In this document: one piece after another, positions 44,264-52,750 of the stretch
How the letters are laid out: each line of letters starts with the position of its first letter
Position numbering within the stretch: the first letter of the stretch is position 1
NCBI RefSeq assembly: GCF_001047375.1
Contig: NZ_LFVU01000005.1
Span: forward strand, 1 to 64,000
DNA from: Clostridium cylindrosporum DSM 605
GTDB taxonomy: Bacteria > Bacillota > Clostridia > Clostridiales > Caloramatoraceae
Direction: 5' to 3'
DNA length: 64,000 bases
Notes under the pieces: model-generated
What the model saw: the letters and a program-made list of their open reading frames with translations, nothing else
Told to the model about the DNA's origin: nothing
Databases searched by the model: none
Position numbers and translations under genes: made by a program

Positions 44264-45379
44264 ATGCATGACATGCGTATAAAAAAACTTGCAGATAACC
44301 TTATTAACTACTCTTGCAAATTACAAAAGGGAGAAAAGATTCTTATAGAAACTGTAGGACTTGAATACCCTCTGGTAAAATGTCTTATAGACTCAGCATA
44401 TGAAGCAGGTGGTATTCCCTTCGTAACTATAAAGGATAAAGCAATCGATAGAGCTCTACTTATAGGTGCAACTAAGGAACAAATGGATATGATGGCTTCA
44501 TACGAATCAGCTAGAATGAAGGATATGGATGCCTATATAGGTATTAGATCAGGAAGTAATGTAAGTGAGCTTTCTGATGTGCCATCAGAGAAAATGACTT
44601 TATACTCAACTTATTTCTCTGAACCTGTTCATGGAAAAATAAGAGTTCCACACACAAAATGGGTAGTTCTAAGATATCCATCACCTTCAATGGCACAGCT
44701 TGCTAACATGAGTACTGAAAGTTTTGAGGACTTTTACTTTAATGTATGTAATCTTGATTATTCTAAAATGTCTAAGGCAATGGATAATTTAGTAAACCTT
44801 ATGAATAAAACAGATAAGGTTAGAATAACAGGAAAGGATACAGACCTTACCTTCTCAATAAAAGATATTAATGCTATAAAGTGTGCTGGGGAAATGAATA
44901 TACCAGATGGTGAAGTATTTACAGCACCTGGTAAAACTTCTGTTAATGGATACATTACATATAATACTCCTGCTGTATATCAAGGCTTTACATTTGATAA
45001 CATACGCCTTGAATTTAAAGATGGTAAAATAATAAATGCTACAGCTAACAATACAGAAAGAATTAATAAAATCTTTGATACAGATGAAGGTGCAAGATAC
45101 GCTGGAGAATTTGCAATTGGAGTGAATCCATATATATTAACACCTATGAAGGATACATTATTCGATGAGAAAATAGCAGGTTCTATCCACTTTACACCTG
45201 GAAGTTGCTATGATGAAGCAAGTAATGGAAATGATTCATCAATTCACTGGGACCTTGTATTTATCCAAAGACCAGAATATGGTGGAGGAGATATCTACTT
45301 CGATGATGTTCTAGTAAGACGTGATGGACTATTTGTAGTTCCAGAGCTTGAAGCCCTTAATCCTGAAAACTTGAAATAA
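44264..45379 (+). CDS. M29-family aminopeptidase
   Basis: 371 residues, a metal-dependent cytosolic aminopeptidase of the AmpS/PepS group, about 30-40 residues shorter than many members. Expected metal-site segments are visible: GEVFTAPGKTSVNGYI (Glu), ARYAGEFAIGVNP (Glu), GSIHFTPGSCYDEASNG (His, Tyr region) and SSIHWDLVF (His and Asp). AGAGGTGG precedes ATG 44264. Monocistronic. Confidence 0.9.
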   Translation: MHDMRIKKLADNLINYSCKLQKGEKILIETVGLEYPLVKCLIDSAYEAGGIPFVTIKDKAIDRALLIGATKEQMDMMASYESARMKDMDAYIGIRSGSNVSELSDVPSEKMTLYSTYFSEPVHGKIRVPHTKWVVLRYPSPSMAQLANMSTESFEDFYFNVCNLDYSKMSKAMDNLVNLMNKTDKVRITGKDTDLTFSIKDINAIKCAGEMNIPDGEVFTAPGKTSVNGYITYNTPAVYQGFTFDNIRLEFKDGKIINATANNTERINKIFDTDEGARYAGEFAIGVNPYILTPMKDTLFDEKIAGSIHFTPGSCYDEASNGNDSSIHWDLVFIQRPEYGGGDIYFDDVLVRRDGLFVVPELEALNPENLK

Positions 45380-45385
45380 TAAATT

Positions 45386-45433
45386 AGGCTTATACTTTTA
45401 TAGTGAATATCACTTTTAAGTATAAGCCTTTAT
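45386..45433. terminator. Bidirectional terminator
   Basis: AGGCTTATACTT (45386-45397) pairs with AAGTATAAGCCT (45418-45429) around a loop with its own AGTGA/TCACT helix; TTTATATT follows. Confidence 0.8.
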
Positions 45434-45441
45434 ATTAAACT

Positions 45442-46326
45442 TTATAGCTCTTCTCTCTTTTCTACTAAAATATCTAATTTTTTAGTATTATTTTTCTTTT
45501 TATATACACCGTATATTATAATAAATGCTAAAGATAGAAACTGAGCAAAAATAATTCTAATTATCTCAAGCTCATCTGTAGCATTTGGAGTAACAACATG
45601 TATAAGATTTTGTATTAAATCATTAAACATATGGTTAAAAAAAGCAACCCATATAGCACCTGAATAAATTGTACAAAGTCCCCACTTGGCCCCCATAATA
45701 AATGCTATAAATACATATCCAATACTCATAATTATTCCAAGAGAAATTGTCATCTCTCCATTTACAACACTTTGAATAGGAAGAATTACATGCCATAATC
45801 CAAATAGCAGAGACTGTATAATAGTTGCAATAAATATACTATATCTTTTATTAAAAAGCTTTACAAATAACCCTATAAAGAGCCCTTCTTCCATCCATGA
45901 ATTTAATAAATTAACTATAAAAGTTAGTACTATAAAAGAAATTTCAGTGTTTCTAACAATACTACCTGTTAACGAAAAACCAGATGAATAAAATTCAAGT
46001 GATGTACTTACTCCATTAGAACTTAAATATAAAATTTCTAGTGTATAGGTAATAGCAAAACTAACAACTCCTAAAAGTGTTCCTCCTATAAAACCACTCC
46101 AAATCTTTTCTTTCTTAAACCCTATATCTCGCCAAGTATAATTAAAAATCTTAAGTACAATAAATATAACTAGGATTCCAAATACCTTATTTAATGTATT
46201 ATCATCTAAAAATGTTTCATTTGTTTTAATAACAAGGTACTCAAAGTCTTTAAATAGATTACAGATTAAGAATATCCCAATCCCGACCCATAATGGATTA
46301 TATCCCTTTATGCTTTCCAGTTTCAT
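45442..46326 (-). CDS. CPBP-family intramembrane protein (Abi/CAAX-like)
   Basis: 294 residues, about eight hydrophobic segments. The CPBP motifs are present: NSWMEEGLFIGLF (motif 1, EE pair but without the usual Arg), FGLWHVILP (motif 2 His) and AFFNHMFNDL (motif 3 His and Asn). Members include bacteriocin-immunity and protease-like proteins. The role here is unknown. Followed on the other strand by the aminopeptidase terminator. Confidence 0.88.
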   Translation of the reverse strand: MKLESIKGYNPLWVGIGIFLICNLFKDFEYLVIKTNETFLDDNTLNKVFGILVIFIVLKIFNYTWRDIGFKKEKIWSGFIGGTLLGVVSFAITYTLEILYLSSNGVSTSLEFYSSGFSLTGSIVRNTEISFIVLTFIVNLLNSWMEEGLFIGLFVKLFNKRYSIFIATIIQSLLFGLWHVILPIQSVVNGEMTISLGIIMSIGYVFIAFIMGAKWGLCTIYSGAIWVAFFNHMFNDLIQNLIHVVTPNATDELEIIRIIFAQFLSLAFIIIYGVYKKKNNTKKLDILVEKREEL

Positions 46327-46378
46327 TTAATATACCTTCCCTTATAATTTCCAACTACTACCCGTAACTTCAAAATAA

Positions 46379-46504
46379 TTACAAATAGCTGTTATAACCA
46401 ATATATGGCACCCGTCTTATCCTTGTGAAGTTAAGAATTGTATTTATCTTGCTTATATGACTTCCCCGTTTTTCTATTAATTCTTGAACTACTTCCCTTC
46501 CCAT
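46379..46504 (-). CDS. 41-residue micro-protein after the HNH gene
   Basis: ATG 46504 has AAGGGGGA at ideal distance. The product is 41 residues, basic and partly aromatic: MGREVVQELIEKRGSHISKI then NTILNFTRIRRVPYIGYNSYL. It begins 26 bases after the HNH gene stop and may be cotranscribed with it. No homolog is recognised. It could be an accessory or antidote to the HNH protein, or a chance ORF. Confidence 0.4.
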   Translation of the reverse strand: MGREVVQELIEKRGSHISKINTILNFTRIRRVPYIGYNSYL

Positions 46505-46529
46505 ATATTCCCCCTTAAGTATAGATGAA

Positions 46530-47675
46530 CTATAATACATTATTATGCCATATGTCATATCCTTGGTTATAAGCAATCTGATACAATGGGATAATAGTAG
46601 ACTTTATTGAATATGTAAATTCTTCTTTATTAACATTGCCCTGTAACAATAAGTTTATATCTACTTTCTTATTTATTGTCAGATAGTCTTCTAGATATCT
46701 AATGTTTTTTTTATCTTTTCTTATTATATTAAAAGCATCAAATTGAAGGTCACAAAACCTATCAATATACAAATCTAATTTAGGAAGCTTATTGTTTTTA
46801 CAACTATTAATTTTATTAAAAGTAGGTACAAGATTCCATAATTCATCATGAAGAACAAAACTCCAAGGTATAAAGTGGTCTACACTAATACTTCCATACT
46901 TCTCTAAATTGTCAGCATTAAAACTCTTATTAGTATATAAATCTAGAATATTTCTTTGTGATATAACTAATTTCCAAAAGTTTTTTGCTTTAGATAGATC
47001 CCTCTTAATAGGAGGATAAATCTTAAAAGGTATAGCTGGAACATTTGGATTCCTTAACTGCAAATAATATACTAACTTAAAATTTATCCATCCATTTATT
47101 ATTGCTTGATTTGAGGTTATATAGTTAACCCAACTATCATTTATTGTTATTTCTTTTTTCTTTTTATCTATTCTATATAACGATGTAAAGTCTTCTTCAC
47201 TTAATTTTTGTATTAAATTGTTTATTTCTAAGTTAGAAATCTTTTTATTAGTAATTTTCTCTTTAAACTTTATTTGTTCTTCATAAAAAGGACGTATAAG
47301 CCTATACGGAACATACAAACTTATAGTATTTATCATTTTATTCAATTGTCTATCAGTACTATTATAGATATATTCAGCAATATATTCCTCATTTTCTTCT
47401 CTTCCAACTTTTAGTGTTTCATGAACATATAAAATTATTTGATTTAATTTATCTTGAAATCCTAGGTTTAATTTATAATAAATGACAGGATACCATGCTG
47501 TAGCAACCATTCTTGCTATTATTTTCTTAAACGACATTGTTTTATTACCAAATATAATTTCTTTATAAATTCCATTAAACCAGAATAACTTATAGCTTGT
47601 AGAGAAATTCTTAAAATCAAGTGTTCTCTCTAATAAGTAACTTTCAACCTTTAGGGAGTTTGGTAAATTAATCAT
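46530..47675 (-). CDS. HNH endonuclease domain protein
   Basis: 381 residues. An N-terminal helical region of about 260 residues precedes an HNH nuclease core: GSISVDHFIPWSFVLHDELW and NLVPTFNKINSCKNNKLP, of the Cas9-like/HNH_4 kind with His in VDHFIPWS and two downstream Asn. A stand-alone HNH protein of this type often acts in anti-phage defence, though no methyltransferase or partner is next to it. Start at ATG 47675 behind AAGGAGAG; the upstream in-frame start is weaker. More AT-rich than neighbours, which may hint at transfer. Confidence 0.8.
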   Translation of the reverse strand: MINLPNSLKVESYLLERTLDFKNFSTSYKLFWFNGIYKEIIFGNKTMSFKKIIARMVATAWYPVIYYKLNLGFQDKLNQIILYVHETLKVGREENEEYIAEYIYNSTDRQLNKMINTISLYVPYRLIRPFYEEQIKFKEKITNKKISNLEINNLIQKLSEEDFTSLYRIDKKKKEITINDSWVNYITSNQAIINGWINFKLVYYLQLRNPNVPAIPFKIYPPIKRDLSKAKNFWKLVISQRNILDLYTNKSFNADNLEKYGSISVDHFIPWSFVLHDELWNLVPTFNKINSCKNNKLPKLDLYIDRFCDLQFDAFNIIRKDKKNIRYLEDYLTINKKVDINLLLQGNVNKEEFTYSIKSTIIPLYQIAYNQGYDIWHNNVL

Positions 47676-47773
47676 ATAACTCTCCTTCATCAAATTTACA
47701 TTATAAATCGTTTATTTATTTTATTATTTAGCTTTAAAACTTAGTTTTTAAGTTAATTATTTCTTATACTCAA

Positions 47774-47802
47774 AATATATCCTATCATTGAATAAAATTC
47801 AA
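47774..47802 (-). promoter_or_regulatory. Promoter of the HNH gene
   Basis: TTGAAT (47797-47802), 17-base spacer, TATATT (47774-47779). Confidence 0.65.
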
Positions 47803-47845
47803 ACAATAATTAACATATTAAACTTTTATTATACTGAGAAACCTA

Positions 47846-47882
47846 AATAAAAAACTGCTGATAAATTCAGTTTATCAGCAGC
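47846..47882 (-). terminator. Terminator of the membrane-stress operon
   Basis: CTGCTGATAAA/TTTATCAGCAG stem with a 5-base loop; on the minus strand it is followed by TTTTTTATT. Confidence 0.85.
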
Positions 47883-47899
47883 TTATAAATATATTATTT

Positions 47900-48307
47900 T
47901 TATCTTTTACACATAGGCTTTCCGAGTATCTCTGATGCAATAATTGCATTAGTTACTGGATTATCCGTTAATGCAAATGGATTTTTCTTCTCATTAGGAA
48001 AACTCTCTTTGTTTTCATAGGACTTTTTACTGTCTAAGTCATTTACTTCTGCATAGACTTCCTCTATTTTAGGCTTTTTCCTCTTATTTTTATTAACCTT
48101 TAGATTTTTAGTCTCCTCTGTATATACATTTTGGTGCATTAAATCATTATCAAAATCATTTAAAGGAGTATTATCCCTTTTATTATTAACAGGATTTACT
48201 TTAGGTCTTCTTTTTATATTTTGATTATTTTTTGCACTTTCTTTTTTAAATGCTTCAACTATACTTCCTATTATTCCGATTATTATCAGAAGTGATGCAA
48301 TACTCAT
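47900..48307 (-). CDS. Small anchored protein downstream of FloA
   Basis: 135 residues. One N-terminal hydrophobic segment (SIASLLIIIGIIGSIVEAF), a long Lys/Asn-rich disordered stretch and a conserved-looking C-tail, DNPVTNAIIASEILGKP. Last gene of the pspA-floA operon, following floA by 11 bases. It is probably a membrane-tethered adapter of the flotillin. No family is recognised. Confidence 0.65.
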   Translation of the reverse strand: MSIASLLIIIGIIGSIVEAFKKESAKNNQNIKRRPKVNPVNNKRDNTPLNDFDNDLMHQNVYTEETKNLKVNKNKRKKPKIEEVYAEVNDLDSKKSYENKESFPNEKKNPFALTDNPVTNAIIASEILGKPMCKR

Positions 48308-48318
48308 AGTATCACCTC

Positions 48319-49335
48319 CTAGTTTTTAGGAGTTTGTTTATTTACATCATCATTTTTAACATTTTCTGTACTTGTTTCCTTAGCTATAGACTCTCTCATA
48401 GTAGTATCTGCCATTAGATTTTTAAGGTTAAAATAGTCCATTGCTGCCATTTTACCTGTTCTTAGCGCTTCAGCAAGGGCTAGTGGAACTTCAGCCTCTG
48501 ACTCAACAACCTTAGCTCTCATTTCTTGAACCTTAGCCTTCATTTCTTGCTCTCTTGCAACACCCATAACTCTTCTTTCCTCTGCTCTTGCCTGTGCTAT
48601 TCTCTTATCAGCCTCTGCTTGATCCGTTTGAAGCTGAGCACCAATGTTACGTCCGATATCAACATCTGCAACATCAATTGAAAGAATTTCAAATGCTGTT
48701 CCTGCATCTAGCGACTTATTAAGAACTGTTTCTGATACTTTATCAGGGTTCTCAAGAACTTCCTTATGGCTCTTTGAACTACCAACAGTAGTAACAATAC
48801 CTTCTCCAACTCTTGCTATAATGGTTTGCTCTCCAGCACCACCAACAAGTCTATCTATATTAGCTCTTACTGTAACTCTCGCCTTTACTATAAGTTCAAT
48901 ACCGTCATTTGCAACAGCTGAAACATTTGGAGTTTCAATTACCTTAGGATTAACACTCATTTGAACAGCTTGAAGAACATCACGACCTGCAAGATCTATT
49001 GCAGCTGCCCTTTGAAAATTAAGTGATATACCTGCTCTTTGTGATGCAATTAATGCATCTACTAGTCTATCTACATTACCACCTGCTAGGTAATGAGCTT
49101 CTAGTGCATCTGTAGTAGTATCTATTCCACCTTTAACAGCTTTAATTAAAGGATTAACTATCTTAGCTGGTGGAACACGTCTTAATTTCATTCCAATAAG
49201 ATCAAGTAAACCAACCTTTACATTTGCAGCTATTGCAGATATCCATAGTCCTAGTGGAACTAAGGAAAGAATAGTAACAACTACAATAAAAATAACGACA
49301 CCAAGTATTATCATACCTATTAGTCCTAAATCCAT
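48319..49335 (-). CDS. floA: Flotillin-like protein FloA
   Basis: 338 residues. A membrane hairpin at the N-terminus (about 1-30), an SPFH/band-7 domain ([20 protein letters not shown] and onward) and a coiled coil of Ala/Glu/Arg repeats ([20 protein letters not shown]) to about 310. FloA organises fluid membrane microdomains in Firmicutes. Start chosen at ATG 49335, since GGGGG is at ideal distance; ATG 49350 lacks a ribosome site. Fifth gene of the membrane-stress operon. Confidence 0.95.
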   Translation of the reverse strand: MDLGLIGMIILGVVIFIVVVTILSLVPLGLWISAIAANVKVGLLDLIGMKLRRVPPAKIVNPLIKAVKGGIDTTTDALEAHYLAGGNVDRLVDALIASQRAGISLNFQRAAAIDLAGRDVLQAVQMSVNPKVIETPNVSAVANDGIELIVKARVTVRANIDRLVGGAGEQTIIARVGEGIVTTVGSSKSHKEVLENPDKVSETVLNKSLDAGTAFEILSIDVADVDIGRNIGAQLQTDQAEADKRIAQARAEERRVMGVAREQEMKAKVQEMRAKVVESEAEVPLALAEALRTGKMAAMDYFNLKNLMADTTMRESIAKETSTENVKNDDVNKQTPKN

Positions 49336-49407
49336 ACCTCTTACCCCCATATTTTATAATTTATAAGGTATAATTCCCTAATATAGGAAGTCCTATACCT
49401 TAATCTC

Positions 49408-49728
49408 TTATTCGTAATATACAGCTGTTCCTGTACAAGTTACCATTAGCATTCCTGATTGTTGTCCAAGTGTTTCATAGTCTACCTTTACGCCAATAAC
49501 AGCATTTGCTCCCATATTTAATGCTCTTTGTTCTAATTCTCTTAAGGCATCTTCCCTTGCTCCTACAAGTTCATTTTCGTATGTTCCACTTCTTCCACCA
49601 AATATATCTCTAAGACTTGCAGCTATATCCTTAATGAAATTAACACCTGTTACAACTTCACCAAATACAATCCCCTTATATTCTACTATTCTTTTTCCAT
49701 CGATTGTTCCACTTGTTGTTAGTAACAT
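49408..49728 (-). CDS. YbjQ-family protein (heavy-metal-binding-like fold)
   Basis: 106 residues, a single YbjQ/UPF0145 domain: [41 protein letters not shown] (20-residue pieces) and [11 protein letters not shown]. These form a small oligomeric fold; no metal-binding cysteines of the classic type remain. Role unknown. Lies between the Cys-rich gene and floA. Confidence 0.9.
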   Translation of the reverse strand: MLLTTSGTIDGKRIVEYKGIVFGEVVTGVNFIKDIAASLRDIFGGRSGTYENELVGAREDALRELEQRALNMGANAVIGVKVDYETLGQQSGMLMVTCTGTAVYYE

Positions 49729-49782
49729 AATTTAACACTCCTTAAATAATTATTAAATAAAAATAGCAAAGCCCTTTAAATT

Positions 49783-50430
49783 CTATCTAATCTTTTCAAA
49801 TTCATTTACTATAAAATCAAACTCTTCCTTGTCTGTAATCTCACCATAGTCACTTTCTGATATACCAGGATAATAATGAAGAATAAACTTTTCACCTGTT
49901 GCTATTTCTTGTATAATGATATATTTTTGATCCCTATTTAAATCCTGAAGTGTTGCAAGGACATTATATCTAGAACTACCTTCTCCATCCCTTGTAAGGT
50001 TTAATATAAAGTCATTGTAGAATACTGTATTAAAACTTTCTTTGTTACATTCTTTAACAAAAGCATCTTCCCTACATCCACTACAACTATCGAAACTACA
50101 TGTTTTAGTACAACTTAAGCACTTACACTTGCTACAATTTTCAAGCTGACTTATAGGTAGAGAGTATTTATTTTTTTTATTTTCTACTTCAGCTATCCTC
50201 TTTCCATCATTTAAAAAGCCAAGTATTCCATCCTTATTTTCTTCATAATACTTGTCCTCTAAATATTTAAGAAGTTCATTTGCAGCATCTACCCTTGAAA
50301 AATACTTTCTATTTCTTAAAGTTTCTTCTTCTATAAAAGGAGCAATTTCTGCAATTGCTCCATTTATATTATAAAGAAGAGAACCTAACTGATCTTTTTC
50401 TTTTTCTATGAAATCCTTAGCTCTTCCCAT
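49783..50430 (-). CDS. Cysteine-cluster protein of the membrane-stress operon
   Basis: 215 residues. An N-terminal helical region (1-80), then a dense cysteine patch (about 95-128) with NCSKCKCLSCTKTC and DSCSGC followed by KEC, and a C-terminal beta-rich region (GEKFILHYYPGISESDYGE). The patch fits a zinc or Fe-S binding module of at least eight Cys. 14 bases after pspA stop. No family recognised; the pairing with PspA suggests an envelope-stress role. Confidence 0.65.
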   Translation of the reverse strand: MGRAKDFIEKEKDQLGSLLYNINGAIAEIAPFIEEETLRNRKYFSRVDAANELLKYLEDKYYEENKDGILGFLNDGKRIAEVENKKNKYSLPISQLENCSKCKCLSCTKTCSFDSCSGCREDAFVKECNKESFNTVFYNDFILNLTRDGEGSSRYNVLATLQDLNRDQKYIIIQEIATGEKFILHYYPGISESDYGEITDKEEFDFIVNEFEKIR

Positions 50431-50444
50431 AAAATCACCTTTAA

Positions 50445-51095
50445 CTAATTATTTTCTTTGTATTTTTTAAGTTCTTCATCAAGATTAATTTCATTTAGCT
50501 TTTCAAATTCATCATCAAGAGAAGGTGTTTTAAGATCTGCTAAACCTTCTGCATAACTTTCCTTCTTTTGAATCTTTCTTTCTATATCATCAAGATTTAT
50601 CTTATTTGAGCTTGTTGAAACATTTGCAAGTATTTCATTTACCTTTTCATTTGCCTCTGCATTTGTATATCTTGCAGCTGCTTCATCTCTATACTTTCTT
50701 GTTTTTTCTATTTCAGTGTCTAAATCTCTTAACTTATCCTTAATAGCATCTGCCTTCTTTTGTGCATCAGCATAGGTAGCTTTAAGTGAATTAAATCTCT
50801 TTTCTGCATCTAACTTTCTTTCAAGTGCTTTCTTTGCAAGCTCTTCATTTCCCTTACTTAATGCAAGCTTTACTTTTTCATCATAATCCTTAACCTCAGC
50901 CTCAGCTGCTTCCATCTTCTTCTTAGTTTCGTGTACATTTCCAAGAATTTGTGCTGATGATATTTTCGCCTTATTAAGGCTTTCCTCCATATCTCTTACC
51001 TTTTGATCTAGAAGTTCAACTGGGTTTTCAACACTATCTAGTGCAGTATTCACCTTTGATCTAAAAATATTTGACACTCTCTTAAAAATACTCAT
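50445..51095 (-). CDS. pspA: PspA/IM30 family membrane-stress protein
   Basis: 216 residues, almost wholly coiled coil. It starts with the amphipathic helix SIFKRVSNIFRSKVNTALD that binds stressed membrane, then DPVELLD-like NPVELLDQKVRDMEESL (PspA signature). It forms ESCRT-III-like oligomers that repair membranes. The genomic neighbours here are FloA and YbjQ rather than PspBC or LiaFSR. AAGGAGG precedes the start. Confidence 0.92.
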   Translation of the reverse strand: MSIFKRVSNIFRSKVNTALDSVENPVELLDQKVRDMEESLNKAKISSAQILGNVHETKKKMEAAEAEVKDYDEKVKLALSKGNEELAKKALERKLDAEKRFNSLKATYADAQKKADAIKDKLRDLDTEIEKTRKYRDEAAARYTNAEANEKVNEILANVSTSSNKINLDDIERKIQKKESYAEGLADLKTPSLDDEFEKLNEINLDEELKKYKENN

Positions 51096-51146
51096 TATTT
51101 TTTCCTCCTTAAACCCTATAAATTTTTATTTTTTATATATTAATTT

Positions 51147-51737
51147 TTAATGTCTTCTGTTTCTCATTTTTCTATAGATTAAATAAAGCGCTATAACTAT
51201 AATTGTTATTACTATTGCAGATACAATATACTTCATCATATAGTATGATCCAATAGTCCTAAATCCAAATGGTGAATATCCTCCTATTGGTATAGGTACT
51301 GGATATGCACTTGAGCTACCCTTTTTATAATTTTTTGATGTATCTGTTTTTGGTGTACTATCTACTTTAGGAGTTTTTGACTCTTTAAAACTTCCTGAGC
51401 CATAGCCACTACTTGATCCATCCTTTGTGCTTTTAAAGCTACCTGAATTGTATCCCTTACTTGAACTTCCACCTGAGCTTTTAAATCCACCGGATTTGAA
51501 TCCCGATGAATTGCTACTACTTTTAGGTTTACTACTAAACCATGAACTACTTGAGCTACTTGAGCTTTTAAAACTTGAACTTTTGAAACCACCTGAGGAT
51601 GATCTAGATTTAGCACTTGCATCACTATACACTGTAGAATTTTTTAAGTCTAAGCTATATCCTGCTAAGCTAACAAATGTAAATATAAATATAAGTGCTA
51701 CTTTTAAAATAAAGCCTTGCTTTTTAATAATTGCCAC
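51147..51737 (-). CDS. Exported Ser/Gly-repeat protein with C-terminal membrane helix
   Basis: 196 residues. Signal peptide-like N-terminus (about 10-30) ahead of a Ser/Gly/Lys/Phe low-complexity stretch (about 42-130), with recurring SGGFKSS, SGFKSGGFKSS and GSFKSTKDG units. A neutral Pro-rich part (SSAYPVPIPIGGYSPFG) leads to a transmembrane helix at about 170-188 and a basic tail. First gene of the pspA operon. It may act as the surface sensor or anchor for PspA, by analogy only. Confidence 0.65.
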   Translation of the reverse strand: MAIIKKQGFILKVALIFIFTFVSLAGYSLDLKNSTVYSDASAKSRSSSGGFKSSSFKSSSSSSSSWFSSKPKSSSNSSGFKSGGFKSSGGSSSKGYNSGSFKSTKDGSSSGYGSGSFKESKTPKVDSTPKTDTSKNYKKGSSSAYPVPIPIGGYSPFGFRTIGSYYMMKYIVSAIVITIIVIALYLIYRKMRNRRH

Positions 51738-51760
51738 CTCCGATTCGTTTCTATGAATTT

Positions 51761-51789
51761 ATTATAATGTATAAATTAACTCTTAACAA
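51761..51789 (-). promoter_or_regulatory. Promoter of the membrane-stress operon, with nearby repeat
   Basis: TTGTTA (51784-51789), 17-base spacer, TATAAT (51761-51766). An imperfect inverted repeat TAACTCTTAA...TTAATGAGTTA overlaps and follows the -35 (about 51777-51814), a plausible operator. Confidence 0.7.
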
Positions 51790-51916
51790 GTTACCCAATA
51801 ACGCTTAATGAGTTATTTAATACCACATAGCTAGTTTGAATTTAGGTATCTCTTGTTTTCTTTTATTTTCTTATTATTTCTTTAGATTTCAAAATATCTA
51901 TATGGTTTTCAATAAC

Positions 51917-51945
51917 TTGTATACCGGTTTTACATACTATATAAT
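51917..51945 (+). promoter_or_regulatory. Promoter of the DUF1836 gene
   Basis: TTGTAT (51917-51922), 17-base spacer, TATAAT (51940-51945). Confidence 0.8.
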
Positions 51946-52021
51946 ATATATATAGAAACATTACTTTTTGGTTAATAGAACATCTTAATTAATATATCGA
52001 TTTTTTAAAGGAGGTTATAAC

Positions 52022-52609
52022 ATGGATAAAAACTTTTCAATAGATTCCCTTAGTAAGATTATAAATGAGGTTTCAGAGTCTAGTATTATTTCATATGATG
52101 AAATACCTAGCTATGATCTTTTTTTATCTCAGGTTACATCATATCTAAATGATAAATTTGAAGACGAAAAGTACACAACTAATATAATCCAAAACTATGT
52201 TAAAAGTGAGGTTATCTCAAAACCTAGTGATGGAAAGAAAAGGGGATACTCCTCAAGTCATCTAGTTCAACTTATTCTTATAAGTTATATGAGACCTTTA
52301 TTTACACAGGAAGAAATCAAAAAAGTTTTTAAACTTGCCTTTAACCAAATAAACACCTCTGAAGATGATATTATCTCATGGGAAAATGCATATAAGGCAT
52401 TTTCATCCTTCCAGTCAGAGGTTATTAAAGATTTCTCTAAGAATGAAGTATTAAATGAAAAACTTCTTAATAATCTTATTGATGAATACAATATCAAGGG
52501 CAAAGATGAGGAAAGAATCCTAGTATTTTTAATTGTTATGTCTCTTACTGCACAAGCAAATGTTATTACAAAGGTTGTAAAGAAATTAATCGAAAATTAC
52601 GGAGATTAA
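52022..52609 (+). CDS. DUF1836 domain protein
   Basis: 195 residues. The N-terminal half is the DUF1836 domain (YLNDKFEDEKYTTNIIQNYV then SKPSDGKKRGYSSSHLVQLI), a MerR-like winged-helix arrangement. DNA binding is therefore likely, but targets are unknown. AAAGGAGG precedes ATG 52022. Divergent from the pspA operon across a 284-base gap with two promoters, so it could regulate that operon; this is speculation. Confidence 0.85.
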   Translation: MDKNFSIDSLSKIINEVSESSIISYDEIPSYDLFLSQVTSYLNDKFEDEKYTTNIIQNYVKSEVISKPSDGKKRGYSSSHLVQLILISYMRPLFTQEEIKKVFKLAFNQINTSEDDIISWENAYKAFSSFQSEVIKDFSKNEVLNEKLLNNLIDEYNIKGKDEERILVFLIVMSLTAQANVITKVVKKLIENYGD

Positions 52610-52680
52610 TATGGACCGTGTTCTAAATTATATTAATTTAAATTAATAAGACTTATTTATTAGATATTAATAAACTAAGT

Positions 52681-52733
52681 AAAAGGCTATTAAAATATAA
52701 GGATTTACCTATTTATATTCTAATAGCCTTTTG
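52681..52733. terminator. Bidirectional terminator
   Basis: AAAAGGCTATTA (52681-52692) pairs with TAATAGCCTTTT (52721-52732), with an inner ATATAA/TTATAT helix. It separates DUF1836 from the aromatic operon end. Confidence 0.85.
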
Positions 52734-52750
52734 TACTTTATTTCTAAAAC

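Noticed and set aside
51362-51756. Leu-rich and Val/Gln-rich ORFs in the Ser-rich gene
   Set aside because: Shadows of the low-complexity repeats of the 51147-51737 gene in other frames.
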